A stretch of DNA of 64,000 nucleotides from Ga0077527 sp964486865. GTDB taxonomy: Bacteria; Pseudomonadota; Gammaproteobacteria; Burkholderiales; SG8-41. A model generated the notes under the pieces. It made no database searches, was not told the origin of the DNA, and worked only from the letters and a program-made list of their open reading frames with translations. The stretch spans positions 1 through 64,000 of the forward strand of contig CAZAOZ010000011.1 in NCBI GenBank assembly GCA_964486865.1. Direction: 5' to 3'. The position numbers and the translations under genes were made by a program. Below are positions 35,609 through 43,889 of the stretch, in pieces; the first letter of the stretch is position 1, and each line of letters begins with the position of its first letter.

Positions 35609-36001
35609 ATGTTCGAACCTGTTTCCATCCCCTTCGGTGCCAAAATGCTGTTCAACACCGTCAAACTCAAGCCGGGCGTCAACATTGAAGAAGTCGAACT
35701 GGCGCTGGGTGAAATGTGCAATGTCGTCAAAAACACCTACGGCGGCGACAAAGGCGGCTTCATCGCCGGGCAGGTCTTCAAGTTCACCGGCTTTCTGTCC
35801 GATGAGGGCTCGATGAGCAAGCCCAAAAGCGTCGATGACCATATCGCCATCGTGACCTACTGGCGGTCATTCGAAGAGCATGAGAAATCCCATGCCGACG
35901 AGACATTCAACGCCAAATTCGCGGCGCTGGCGGAAATGTGTACCGACAGCAAGGAACTGGGCTACGAAATGCTGTGGCAGGGCGAACCGGAAACCGCCTG
36001 A
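35609..36001 (+). CDS. Conserved-looking hypothetical protein, possible dimeric alpha/beta barrel
   Basis: The 130-residue protein has no catalytic motif I recognise. The segment IAIVTYWRSFEEHEKSHADE followed by FNAKFAALAE resembles the helix-strand pattern of antibiotic-biosynthesis-monooxygenase-like dimeric barrels, but the match is weak. CAGGAG nine bases upstream supports ATG 35609. It stands 81 bases after the nuclease gene and converges on the PrpD-like gene ten bases away. Confidence 0.6.
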   Translation: MFEPVSIPFGAKMLFNTVKLKPGVNIEEVELALGEMCNVVKNTYGGDKGGFIAGQVFKFTGFLSDEGSMSKPKSVDDHIAIVTYWRSFEEHEKSHADETFNAKFAALAEMCTDSKELGYEMLWQGEPETA

Positions 36002-36011
36002 CCTGCCATCG

Positions 36012-37349
36012 TTAATCCGCCGTCGCTGCCGCCCGCGCAATAGCGCCGGCGTCCGGTAGCGACTCTACCGCCCAGCACAGGCGGATCACTTCGTTGCTCT
36101 GCCGCTCGGTCAAAATCCCTTCGGCCAGCCCGCGGAACTTCGCTTCCAGGTCCGTATCGCTCATCGGACGCTCCAGCGTGCCCAGCGCATGTTCAATGCG
36201 ACGCTCGACGGTGCGCCCGTCCGTCAGCCGGATGAACACATGCGACTGGACGCGGCCGATGCTGGCGTCCGGCTCGATATGCACCCTGCGGCGCAGCGCC
36301 ACCGTCTGCGGATCGAGCACGCTGGCATCGCTGAACTGCGCCTCGCCCGCCATGCCGTAGCGCAGCGCCACCGCGGCCGCATGAAACACGCTGAACTTGC
36401 CTTCGAGCCCGGACTGCGGATTTTCCTTGGCCGTCAGTTCCAGCACGATGGGGGCGACTTTGATGTCCACGCGCTCGATCATCGCCGGCGTGAGGCCATG
36501 TTCGTTGCGCAACTGGATGCAGCCGTCTATCGTGCCCTGCACCACCAGCCCGCAGGCAAACGGTTTGTACATATTGGAGGACAATTCCCAGTGCTTGCCC
36601 CACTCCGCGGTAATGATGAACGGATCGAATTTGGTGGACATCACCTGCGCAAATCCGCGCGGCGCTTCGATGCCCTGATCCGAGCTGGTGAAGTTTTTGG
36701 CGGCCAGCAGCGCCGCGGTCAGCCCGTTCTGCGCGGCGCGCCCCGGATGAAAACTTTTGCACATGGAACCGAACATCTCGCGCAGGCCGGATGACTGGGT
36801 CGCGGCGATGCCCAGCGCCCACACCATCTGCTGTTCGCTGAGACCGAGCAGTTTGCCCGCCGCTGCCGCCGCGCCAAATACGCCCGCGGTGCCGGTGATA
36901 TGCCAGCCCGCCATGTAATGCTCGGGAAACACCGACAGCCCGACGCGGCATTCCGCTTCGACGCCCACCACAAATGCATGAACCAGATCGGCGCCGCTGA
37001 TGCCCCGCCATTCCGCCAGCGCCAGCAGCGCCGGCAATACCGGCGCGCTGGGATGTATCGCCCGGACATGCGTGTCATCGAAATCGAACACGTGGGAACT
37101 GATGCCGTTGATCAGCGCCGCGTGCAGGATATCCACACGCTCGCCGCGGCCGAGGATGCCGGCCTGCGGCGCACCGACAAACGGCAGCACCGCAGCCAGC
37201 GCGTTGGCTATGGTCTCGTGGCGCGATGCGCCGATGGCGCAGCCGCACCAGTTGAGCAGCGCACGCGCCGCTTCGTGCCGCACCGGCGCGGGGATATGCT
37301 CGCGCTTTGATTGCACGATGTAGCGGGCGAGCGTACGGGTGACTTCCAT
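36012..37349 (-). CDS. MmgE/PrpD family protein
   Basis: The 445-residue protein matches the MmgE/PrpD family: INGISSHVFDFDDTH with the conserved DFDDTH, HPSAPVLPALLALAEW, GWHITGTAGVFGAAAAA, SSGLREMFGSMCKSFHPGRA and YKPFACGL. Family members include 2-methylcitrate dehydratase and cis-aconitate decarboxylase, but no prpB/prpC genes are nearby, so the reaction is unknown. It forms the left boundary of the AT-richer island that follows. Confidence 0.88.
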   Translation of the reverse strand: MEVTRTLARYIVQSKREHIPAPVRHEAARALLNWCGCAIGASRHETIANALAAVLPFVGAPQAGILGRGERVDILHAALINGISSHVFDFDDTHVRAIHPSAPVLPALLALAEWRGISGADLVHAFVVGVEAECRVGLSVFPEHYMAGWHITGTAGVFGAAAAAGKLLGLSEQQMVWALGIAATQSSGLREMFGSMCKSFHPGRAAQNGLTAALLAAKNFTSSDQGIEAPRGFAQVMSTKFDPFIITAEWGKHWELSSNMYKPFACGLVVQGTIDGCIQLRNEHGLTPAMIERVDIKVAPIVLELTAKENPQSGLEGKFSVFHAAAVALRYGMAGEAQFSDASVLDPQTVALRRRVHIEPDASIGRVQSHVFIRLTDGRTVERRIEHALGTLERPMSDTDLEAKFRGLAEGILTERQSNEVIRLCWAVESLPDAGAIARAAATAD

Positions 37350-37480
37350 GATTCGCCTTCAGACTGATTTTCGTGCAGGCATACTACGCTGTCGGATGAC
37401 CCGTTTCCCAGCGGTTATGCTGTAATGCAGGCACAGGAAACTGATGGTGTTTACTTTCGTGATTCAGGACGCACTAAAAA

Positions 37481-37518
37481 GTTTAACCGATTGATTTTAT
37501 TTAATAAATTGTTTAACC
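37481..37518. repeat. Direct repeat GTTTAACC, 30 bases apart, in AT-rich leader
   Basis: GTTTAACC occurs at 37481 and 37511 in a 266-base AT-rich gap upstream of the P-loop ATPase gene. The separation of about three helical turns would suit two bound protein molecules. Otherwise the gap holds no gene. Confidence 0.3.
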
Positions 37519-37615
37519 ACTGCATAAAAACGGGCATTTTGACGGTTTATAACCTCGTCATTTAAGACGCCTACTTTTAGTTAGCCCTCGCGTTTTACGT
37601 CTCGGAGTGACTCCA

Positions 37616-39073
37616 ATGAAACTATCTGCCATAAGCTGGGGCGACGACAGTGCCGAGAAGGACCCCTACCTGCTGCACTACTTCGTTCAGTCGGCTGCAT
37701 TTCAAAGACTCCTAGCTAAGGAGAAGAACATAGTTGTCGGGCGCAAGGGGTCGGGGAAAAGCGCCGTTCGCAAGAAGCTCGAACAGGTTTTCTCAGAGGA
37801 CGCTACCACGCACGTCGTAAATCTGTCTCCCAAATTCAACTCAATTCGCAACATTCTGAACGACAACGACATCGCAGGCAGGTTCGGACAGGAGATCTTC
37901 TTCCAGCATACGTGGATCAGGCAGATACTCCTCGATTGCTTGTGCGTTGTTGGTCACGCCGCGAAGGGCAAGTACGCAAAAGACAGCGCAGATTTCGCAC
38001 GAGAGGTCAGCGTTCAACTGAACAGAACATCAAAGGACCTTGTCGAGAACATTGCCGATGTCTTGTCTAAGATAAAAGCTAAGGTCGGAGACCTCGGGGA
38101 ATTCGGCCTCGCCCTAGAAAAGGAGCTTCGGAACGTAGCCGATGTTGACGCCCTAGAACATCACTTCAAAGTAATCTCGGAAGGCGGCGCACGATTCGCA
38201 GTCCTTATTGATGACCTAGATCTAGGTTGGAACAACACTGACGCTGCGAACAATCTCCTGCTGGGCTTGCTTGCGGCCTTGAACTATCTCTCCGGACTTA
38301 CGAAGAACATGTACGTATGCGTCTTCCTGAGAGAAGACGTCTACTCGATCCTGATTACAAAGACTCAACACTCCGACAAATACCGGAACATCGAGCGCAT
38401 TCGATGGGAAAAGAGCGATCTCATGGCGATCCTTAATGAACGGATCAACTTCAACCGTGAACGGAACAATCTTGCCCGATTAGCTAATCCTTTCAACATC
38501 GTCTTCCCGCTCACGATCGGGACCACGAACTGTGACAACTGGCTTTACGAGAGAACCTTGGGGCGCCCGCGAGAGTTGATCCAGCTCGCGCGTTACTACA
38601 CTGAGTCGGTGGATGCGTCCGAGCCCGATGACGAGGCTCTCAAGGAATCCGAACAGAGCTACTCGGAGTGGAAGCTTGACGATCTGTGCGCGGAGTACTC
38701 AAACCAGTACCCTGGCTTGGTCGATATCTTTTCTTATTGGAAGACAAACTTCTTCCGCTTCAAGTATCACCTTAAGCGAACGGAGGTCGATGAGATGCTG
38801 CTGCAGGTGCTGACCGAAGTGGAGCTGAATGCGCCTTGGTTTAACGACATCGCCCAAAGAACTGACGTGCCGCGCGTATTGCAGATTCTGTACGAGATTG
38901 GGTTCATAGGAGACTTCGTGCTTGGCGGCGAAGGAGGCAGCAAAACAGTTTACTCATACTTGGGCCGCCATGAACCTAGATTTGAGGAAGTTCAGATTCA
39001 CCCCTGCTTCAGACGCGCCATCGGGACGGTGCAGCGCATTCGCGACAAAGGGCAGGAAGCCGTCGAGGGCTAA
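37616..39073 (+). CDS. P-loop ATPase resembling the Sll1717/FunZ family
   Basis: The 485-residue protein has Walker A GRKGSGKSAV near residue 45 and a Walker B-like FAVLIDDLDLGWN near residue 200, the layout of ORC/Cdc6- and STAND-like ATPases annotated as the Sll1717 or FunZ family. FREDVYSIL-like FLREDVYSILITKTQ and RTLGRPRELIQLARYY are also typical. Function is not established. CGGAG eight bases upstream favours ATG 37616 over GTG 37607. The codon use and GC content are clearly lower than in the surrounding genes, marking it as transferred DNA. It may serve in defence or stress response; this is a guess from context. Confidence 0.65.
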   Translation: MKLSAISWGDDSAEKDPYLLHYFVQSAAFQRLLAKEKNIVVGRKGSGKSAVRKKLEQVFSEDATTHVVNLSPKFNSIRNILNDNDIAGRFGQEIFFQHTWIRQILLDCLCVVGHAAKGKYAKDSADFAREVSVQLNRTSKDLVENIADVLSKIKAKVGDLGEFGLALEKELRNVADVDALEHHFKVISEGGARFAVLIDDLDLGWNNTDAANNLLLGLLAALNYLSGLTKNMYVCVFLREDVYSILITKTQHSDKYRNIERIRWEKSDLMAILNERINFNRERNNLARLANPFNIVFPLTIGTTNCDNWLYERTLGRPRELIQLARYYTESVDASEPDDEALKESEQSYSEWKLDDLCAEYSNQYPGLVDIFSYWKTNFFRFKYHLKRTEVDEMLLQVLTEVELNAPWFNDIAQRTDVPRVLQILYEIGFIGDFVLGGEGGSKTVYSYLGRHEPRFEEVQIHPCFRRAIGTVQRIRDKGQEAVEG

Positions 39074-39098
39074 CATCCGCATACACCTGAACGACTAC

Positions 39099-39115
39099 AG
39101 CGGGCTTCGCCCGCT
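39099..39115. terminator. Perfect hairpin after the P-loop ATPase gene
   Basis: AGCGGGC-TTC-GCCCGCT forms a seven-base stem 26 bases after the stop codon. No T-run follows, so intrinsic termination would be weak. Confidence 0.4.
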
Positions 39116-39137
39116 TCCGTCGGCAGGTCGACACCAA

Positions 39138-39190
39138 GGGTCAGAGTGGGCATTCTTTTACGCCTATAAAAAAATGCTGACTCCGACCCC
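39138..39190. repeat. Inverted repeat of the GGGTCAGAGT type
   Basis: The arms GGGTCAGAGTGGGCATTCTT and AAATGCTGACTCCGACCCC are complementary with a few mismatches. Similar GGGGTCAGAGT...ACTCTGACCCC hairpins are frequent dispersed elements in proteobacterial intergenic DNA, sometimes near accessory genes. This one lies between the ATPase and the lipoprotein gene. Confidence 0.55.
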
Positions 39191-39280
39191 TAGCATTAAA
39201 TGCGCTAACTCGACAGTCAAGCGGGGCTACTCAAAAACTAGCACCCCTTATTTTTTACTTTAAGGCTCAAGGAAATTCGT

Positions 39281-39649
39281 ATGCACAAGCTACTCAGCAG
39301 CAGCATTATTATTTATTCCGTTCTGGTGGCTGGGTGCGCCACTCCGATGCAACATACGGATGCGCCAATGATTACTTACGATAGAGACACCGAGTACTCT
39401 GTCGCATCGAAACCTGATGGATTTGCTATCACCATCTACTATTCAAGGTATCAATTTATCCCGGAGAGCAGTGCCGTCGCCGTTGCGTGCAAAAGTGCCC
39501 TGACCGCTATCGCCTATGAACACGCCGATAAACAAGGCCGTAAGATACAACCAATCAATGAGCAGCGGATTCGTGTCTCAATGGGTCGCAATGGTTTCAC
39601 GGGCATCACTTCGTGCTCTGCAAGCGCTGTCGCCGATTGGCAGAAGTAA
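39281..39649 (+). CDS. Small lipoprotein of unknown function
   Basis: The 122-residue product has a lipoprotein signal with lipobox LVAGC (Cys20), so it should be lipid-anchored. The mature part (VASKPDGFAITIYYSRYQF and later SACKSALTAIAYEHA-like VACKSALTAIAYEHADKQG) is not recognised as a specific family. AAGGAAA upstream of ATG 39281 is a plausible ribosome site. GC content is low as in the preceding ATPase gene. About 90 bases after its stop lies an attC-like structure, so gene plus site look like an integron-type cassette. Confidence 0.7.
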   Translation: MHKLLSSSIIIYSVLVAGCATPMQHTDAPMITYDRDTEYSVASKPDGFAITIYYSRYQFIPESSAVAVACKSALTAIAYEHADKQGRKIQPINEQRIRVSMGRNGFTGITSCSASAVADWQK

Positions 39650-39650
39650 G

Positions 39651-39732
39651 TAGAAGCCATCTCAAAAACACTCCCTCTCCCCGCATCTGCGGGGAGAGGG
39701 TTGGGGAGAGGGGATTTTTGAGATGGTTTCTA
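39651..39732. repeat. CCCTCTCCCC palindromic element, copy A
   Basis: Outer arms TAGAAGCCATCTCAAAAA and TTTTTGAGATGGTTTCTA enclose a GC-rich core with CCCTCTCCCCGCA-TC-TGCGGGGAGAGGG. The whole element could form a long hairpin. It follows the lipoprotein gene by one base and is inverted relative to copy B at 40886. Confidence 0.8.
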
Positions 39733-39740
39733 TTCATGTG

Positions 39741-39803
39741 CGCCAACCTTGCGTTCGAGCGGGATGCCGCAGAGGCGCGGCGCCCCTCAACTTTACGTTA
39801 ATG
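39741..39803 (+). other. attC-like recombination site
   Basis: The parts of an integron attC site are present in order: CGCCAAC (39741-39747), five-base spacer, GTTCGAG (39753-39759) pairing with CTCAAC (39786-39791) and leaving one extrahelical C at 39756, stem GCCGC/GCGGC with a six-base loop, five-base spacer, GTTAATG (39797-39803). AAC and GTT of the outer boxes pair; their outer bases do not fit consensus RYYYAAC/GTTRRRY, which may be because the last bases come from the neighbouring DNA. No integrase is in the window. Confidence 0.45.
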
Positions 39804-39828
39804 AGTCGCAGCTATTGATGAGATGCGT

Positions 39829-40797
39829 TCAGTCAGCGCGCACACCAGATGCCGCCAGTACCTTCGCCCATTTCGCGGATTCCGTCTTGATGTAGGCCGC
39901 GAACTGCTCCGGCGTATTGCCGATGGTCGTCGCGCCCTGCCCGGCCAGTTGTTTTTGCACATCAGGCAGTCGCACGGTCTTCGCCACCTCCGTGTGCAGC
40001 CGCGCAATGATGTCGCGCGGCGTGCCGGCCGGCGCCAGCAGGCCGAACCAGGTGCCAGCCTCGAATCCCGGAAATCCTGATTCGACCATGGTCGGCACGT
40101 CCGGCGCGACCGCCTGGCGCTGCAGACTGGTCACCGCCAGCGCACGCAGCCGCCCGCCCCGCACCTGCTCGATCACCGACAGCACGTTGCCGAAAAACAC
40201 CTCGACCTGCCCGCTCAGCAAATCCGTGGTCGCCGGCGCGCTGCCCTTGTACGCCACATGCACCATGTTGATCTTCGCCTGCGCCTTGAAAAATTCCGCG
40301 GCCAGATGCGGCAGCGTGCCGTTGCCGGTCGATGCGTAATTCAGCGCGCCGGGTTTTGCCCGCGCCAGCGCGATCAATTCCTTGACCGATTTCACCGGCA
40401 GTGACGGGTGCACCACCAGCATGCTCGGCACGCTGGCTACCAGCGACACCGGAATGAAATCCCGCTCCACGGAATACGGCGCCTTGCTGTGCATGTGCGG
40501 AATCACCGTGAGTATGCCGGCGGTGCCCATGAACAGCGTGTAGCCGTCGGCCGGCGCTTTGGCCGCGACCTCGGCGCCGACAATACCGCCGGCGCCGGCG
40601 CGGTTATCGATGATCAGTTGCTGGCCCAGCGCCTCGCCCAACTTGCCGCTGACCGCGCGGGTGACGATATCCACGCCGGCGCCCGGCGGAAACGGCACGA
40701 TGATGCGCACGGCTTTGGTTGGATACGACTGCGCGCCCGCCGGCGCCGTGATGCCGGCGCAAACCGCAGCCAGCAGGAGTTTCATCAAGATGCGCAT
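39829..40797 (-). CDS. Bug/TctC-family periplasmic substrate-binding protein
   Basis: The 322-residue protein has a signal peptide (about 1-22, ending AGAQS) and Bug motifs: IIVPFPPGAGVDIVTRAV, IIDNRAGAGGIVGAEVAAK, ADGYTLFMG and the C-terminal WAKVLAASGVRAD. Bug proteins bind carboxylates or amides for tripartite tricarboxylate transporters; in Burkholderiales most are orphans. No tctA or tctB is present. The gene and the next Bug gene are enclosed or touched by inverted CCCTCTCCCC elements. Confidence 0.92.
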   Translation of the reverse strand: MRILMKLLLAAVCAGITAPAGAQSYPTKAVRIIVPFPPGAGVDIVTRAVSGKLGEALGQQLIIDNRAGAGGIVGAEVAAKAPADGYTLFMGTAGILTVIPHMHSKAPYSVERDFIPVSLVASVPSMLVVHPSLPVKSVKELIALARAKPGALNYASTGNGTLPHLAAEFFKAQAKINMVHVAYKGSAPATTDLLSGQVEVFFGNVLSVIEQVRGGRLRALAVTSLQRQAVAPDVPTMVESGFPGFEAGTWFGLLAPAGTPRDIIARLHTEVAKTVRLPDVQKQLAGQGATTIGNTPEQFAAYIKTESAKWAKVLAASGVRAD

Positions 40798-40885
40798 TTA
40801 CGGGCTCCGGTATTGTTCTGCTCGCAATCGTTTCGTTGCATCAGCTTTTGTGTGAATTATTGTTTATTTCCAAGAACACCCGCAG

Positions 40886-40948
40886 CCCCTCTCCCCGGCC
40901 CTCTCCCCGCAGATGCGGGGAGAGGGGGTGTTATTGAGATGGCTTCTA
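40886..40948. repeat. CCCTCTCCCC palindromic element, copy B
   Basis: The right part (CGCAGATGCGGGGAGAGGG, then TTGAGATGGCTTCTA) is the near-exact reverse complement of the left part of copy A. Its last three bases CTA form the TAG stop codon of the minus-strand Bug gene at 40946, so the insertion apparently set that gene's end. Confidence 0.8.
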
Positions 40949-41932
40949 ATCGACGGTGATGCGTGCCGCCTTCACCACCTGGGTGTATTTGGCAATTTCC
41001 GCCTTGATCAGCGCACCGAAAGCCTCCGGCGTTCCGCCCGCGGGCTCCAGCCCCTGCACCGCCAGCGCCTCGGTCATGCCCGGCAGCTTCAGTGCCGCGA
41101 GGATGTCCTGGTTCAGCTTTTTGACGATGGCGGCCGGCGTTTTTGCCGGCGCCAGTATGCCCTGCCAGTTGACGACGCTGAATCCCCTGACGCCGGATTC
41201 CGCAATCGTCGGCACGTCGGGGGCAGCCGCCGCGCGTTTCGATGAAGTCACGCCGAGCGCGCGCAGCTTGCCGGTTTTCACCTGCGGCAGCACCGGCGGC
41301 ATGGTGCTGAACACCAGTTGCACGCGCCCGCTGATGAGGTCGGTCATTGCGGGGCCGGTACCCTTGTACGGCACATGCAGCATGTCAGTGCCGGTGGCGT
41401 ATTTGAACAACTCCGCCGCCATGTGCAGCGATGAGCCGGCGCCCGCCGACGCATAGTTGAGCTTGCCCGGGCTGGCCTTCGCCAGCGCGATCAGTTCCTG
41501 CACCGATTTCGCCGGCACTGACGGATTGACGGCGAGCATGAAAGCCGACGTTGCCACCAGCGCCGCCGGCGCAAAATCGCGCACCGGGTTGTACGGCAGG
41601 TCGGCTTTCAGCGCCGGGGTCTGCGCGAGATTGCCCACGCTGCCGAGGAACAGCGTGTAGCCGTCGGGGTTGGCCTGGGCCGCGATGGTCGCGCCCAGCG
41701 CGCCGCCGGCGCCGCCGCGGTTATCGACCACCACCTGCTGCGACACCACTTCCGCCAGCCGCTGCCCCACCGTGCGCGCGAGGATGTCGTTGCCGCCGCC
41801 CGGCGGAAACGGCACGATCAGCCGCAATGCCTTGTTGGGATAGCCAGGCGCAGCGGCGCCCTGCGCCAGTGCGCCGGCAGCGGTCAGGGTGCCCGCCGCC
41901 AGTACCGCGGCAGCGATCAAAAGTTTGCGCAT
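40946..41932 (-). CDS. Bug/TctC-family periplasmic substrate-binding protein
   Basis: The 328-residue protein starts MRKLLIAAAVLAAGTLTAAG with a clear signal peptide, then has LIVPFPPGGGNDILARTV, VVDNRGGAGGALGATIAAQ and NPDGYTLFLGS. It ends VVKAARITVD, with the stop codon supplied by a repeat element. A further 43 codons upstream are open but GAGGAGA ten bases before ATG 41932 fixes the start. Ligand unknown. It lies 52 bases downstream of the PhyH-like gene and may share its transcript. Confidence 0.92.
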   Translation of the reverse strand: MRKLLIAAAVLAAGTLTAAGALAQGAAAPGYPNKALRLIVPFPPGGGNDILARTVGQRLAEVVSQQVVVDNRGGAGGALGATIAAQANPDGYTLFLGSVGNLAQTPALKADLPYNPVRDFAPAALVATSAFMLAVNPSVPAKSVQELIALAKASPGKLNYASAGAGSSLHMAAELFKYATGTDMLHVPYKGTGPAMTDLISGRVQLVFSTMPPVLPQVKTGKLRALGVTSSKRAAAAPDVPTIAESGVRGFSVVNWQGILAPAKTPAAIVKKLNQDILAALKLPGMTEALAVQGLEPAGGTPEAFGALIKAEIAKYTQVVKAARITVD

Positions 41933-41984
41933 GGGCTCTCCTCGATTCATTGTTATGGACTGCGGTGACGCGGGTGCGGTTTGT

Positions 41985-42860
41985 TCAATACACCATCCCC
42001 GCCGCGGCTTCCTTGGGCAGATCCTTTTCCGCTTCGCCCAATTGCTCGTAAAACGATTCAATATAGGCCTTGAACGTGGCGTCGTGGCGCTGCATCTCGA
42101 TTGCGCCGAAATCCACCTGCGGGCGCGGCTGCAGATCGAAGTGATTGTGCTCGTCGTGCCCGCGCACCAGGCACGCCGGCATGCGCCGCTTGCCGATGTA
42201 GCGGGTGCGCGTGGGTATGTAGCTCAGCGCCAGCCCGATGCGCCGCTCATCCGAGCGGTTGGGCTGCGACTGGTGCACCACGCAGGTGTGATGAAACGAA
42301 AACTGCCCCGGCTTGAGTATCGCGCGGTCGATTTCGGACTGGTCGAACCACTCGACGATGATCTGCCCCGCGGTGTTGACGCTGTTCTTGATCAGGCCGC
42401 TTTTCTGCTGCAACTGGCCGCGGATATGGCTGCCGACGGCGAATTCCACCGGCCCGGCGTCTGCGGTGACATTGCACAACGCGACCCAGGCGGTGACATG
42501 GTCGAACGGCCGCAGCCCGAAGTAAGTCGAATCCTGATGCCAGGCCGCGATGCCCTCGCTCTGCGGTTCCTTGATGAAAAACCGGCTGGTATAGAGCAGG
42601 ATGTCGGGGCCGAGCAGGTCTTCAACGGCATCGACTATCGCGGGCGTGCGCGCCAGCTCATCGACCCAGCGGCACATGAAATGCAGATTGCCGCGGAATT
42701 TCTTGTCGATGGCCATCAGCGAACCGCCGAGATGCGCCTCGGTCCTGCGCAATTCCTCGCGGTACCGCGCGACCTCGTCCGCGCTCAATCCATCCAGCGG
42801 ATACAGATAACCGTCGGCGCGGTAATCCCTGATCTGCCGGGCGCTCAGTTTTTTCGGCAT
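41985..42860 (-). CDS. Phytanoyl-CoA dioxygenase (PhyH) family protein
   Basis: The 291-residue protein has the Fe(II)/2-oxoglutarate dioxygenase ligands HQDSTYFG (HxD) and the distal His in FSFHHTCVVHQSQPN, followed by the Arg of SDERRIGLALSYIP that would hold 2-oxoglutarate. PhyH-type enzymes hydroxylate varied substrates. The start is ATG 42860 (MPKKLSARQIRDYRADGYL, typical N-terminus); 33 upstream codons are not convincing. It precedes a Bug gene, which suggests uptake and oxidation of one compound; this is inference. Confidence 0.88.
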   Translation of the reverse strand: MPKKLSARQIRDYRADGYLYPLDGLSADEVARYREELRRTEAHLGGSLMAIDKKFRGNLHFMCRWVDELARTPAIVDAVEDLLGPDILLYTSRFFIKEPQSEGIAAWHQDSTYFGLRPFDHVTAWVALCNVTADAGPVEFAVGSHIRGQLQQKSGLIKNSVNTAGQIIVEWFDQSEIDRAILKPGQFSFHHTCVVHQSQPNRSDERRIGLALSYIPTRTRYIGKRRMPACLVRGHDEHNHFDLQPRPQVDFGAIEMQRHDATFKAYIESFYEQLGEAEKDLPKEAAAGMVY

Positions 42861-43019
42861 GACACGGCCTCCATTGCTCCTCACCAGTACGCGCAACCCT
42901 GACATATTGTGGTCGCCATCCGTACACGAAAAACGCCGTGATAGTATAGCCATGAACAATCGCTGACGACACCAACGTCATGGCGGATTTCAGCCAGCCT
43001 GCACCGCCGGAAGCTCTCG

Positions 43020-43877
43020 ATGGCCATCAACTACGAACAACTCCTCAACTGGGACATTCCACAAGTTGAACAGACGCTGACCCGGCGCGACACCATGCTC
43101 TACGCGCTGGGCGTCGGTCTCGGTGCCGATCCGACGGACTCGCAGCAACTGCAGTTTGTCTATGAAGAACATCTCAAAGCGCTGCCGACGATGGCCATCA
43201 TCCTCGGCTATCCGGGGCCCTGGCATGCCGCGCCCGGCACCGGCGTCACGCGCAGCCATGTGGTGCATGGCGAGCAGGGTTTTGTCATACACCGGCCGCT
43301 GCCGGTCGAAGGCGCGATCACCGGCAAGACGCGGGTCACCGCGGTGCTCGACAAGGGCCGCGACAAGGGCGCGCTGCTGGTCACCGCCTGCGATGTGCGC
43401 GACAAGGCAAGCAACGACCTGATCTGCACGCTGACCTCCACCACCTTCTGCCGCGCCGACGGCGGCTTCGGCGGACCGTCGGGTCCGGTGCAGCCGCCGC
43501 ACCCGATTCCGGATACGCCGGCGCAGCAGGTCTGCGATTTGCCTACGCTGCCGCAGGCCGCGCTGATCTACCGCCTGTCCGGCGACTACAATCCGCTGCA
43601 CGCCGATCCCGCTTACGCGCAAAAAGCCGGCTTCAAAATGCCCATCCTGCACGGCCGCGCCACCTTCAGCGTGGTCGGCCATGCGCTGCTGAAAACGCTG
43701 TGCGGCTACGATCCGGCACGGCTGAAAAGCATGGCGGGCCGCTTCTCGTCCCCGGTGTATCCCGGCGAAACCATACGCACGGAGATGTGGATGGAAGGTA
43801 GGATCGCCACGTTCCGCGCTACGGTGCCGGCGCGCGGGGTGACGGTGCTGAATAATGGTCGCGCAGAAATTTTTTAA
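43020..43877 (+). CDS. MaoC-type (R)-specific 2-enoyl-CoA hydratase
   Basis: The 285-residue double hot-dog protein resembles hydratase 2 of the multifunctional enzyme type 2. The catalytic stretch is LSGDYNPLHADPAYAQKAGF, with Asp and His as in MaoC hydratases, followed by PILHGRATFSVVGHALL. It hydrates trans-2-enoyl-CoA to (R)-3-hydroxyacyl-CoA. The SDR dehydrogenase encoded next is the natural partner for oxidising that product. The two genes are separated by a CACAGAG hairpin repeat. Confidence 0.88.
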   Translation: MAINYEQLLNWDIPQVEQTLTRRDTMLYALGVGLGADPTDSQQLQFVYEEHLKALPTMAIILGYPGPWHAAPGTGVTRSHVVHGEQGFVIHRPLPVEGAITGKTRVTAVLDKGRDKGALLVTACDVRDKASNDLICTLTSTTFCRADGGFGGPSGPVQPPHPIPDTPAQQVCDLPTLPQAALIYRLSGDYNPLHADPAYAQKAGFKMPILHGRATFSVVGHALLKTLCGYDPARLKSMAGRFSSPVYPGETIRTEMWMEGRIATFRATVPARGVTVLNNGRAEIF

Positions 43878-43889
43878 AAACAACGGCTT

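Noticed and set aside
37549..37588. attC-like site before the ATPase gene ending in GTTAGCC
   Set aside because: Only a four-base stem (CGTC/GACG) can be formed; too weak to support.
39074..39130. Second attC-like site right after the ATPase gene (GGCTAAC at 39068)
   Set aside because: There is a hairpin, but no GTT-type box at a suitable distance and no inner arms with an extrahelical base.
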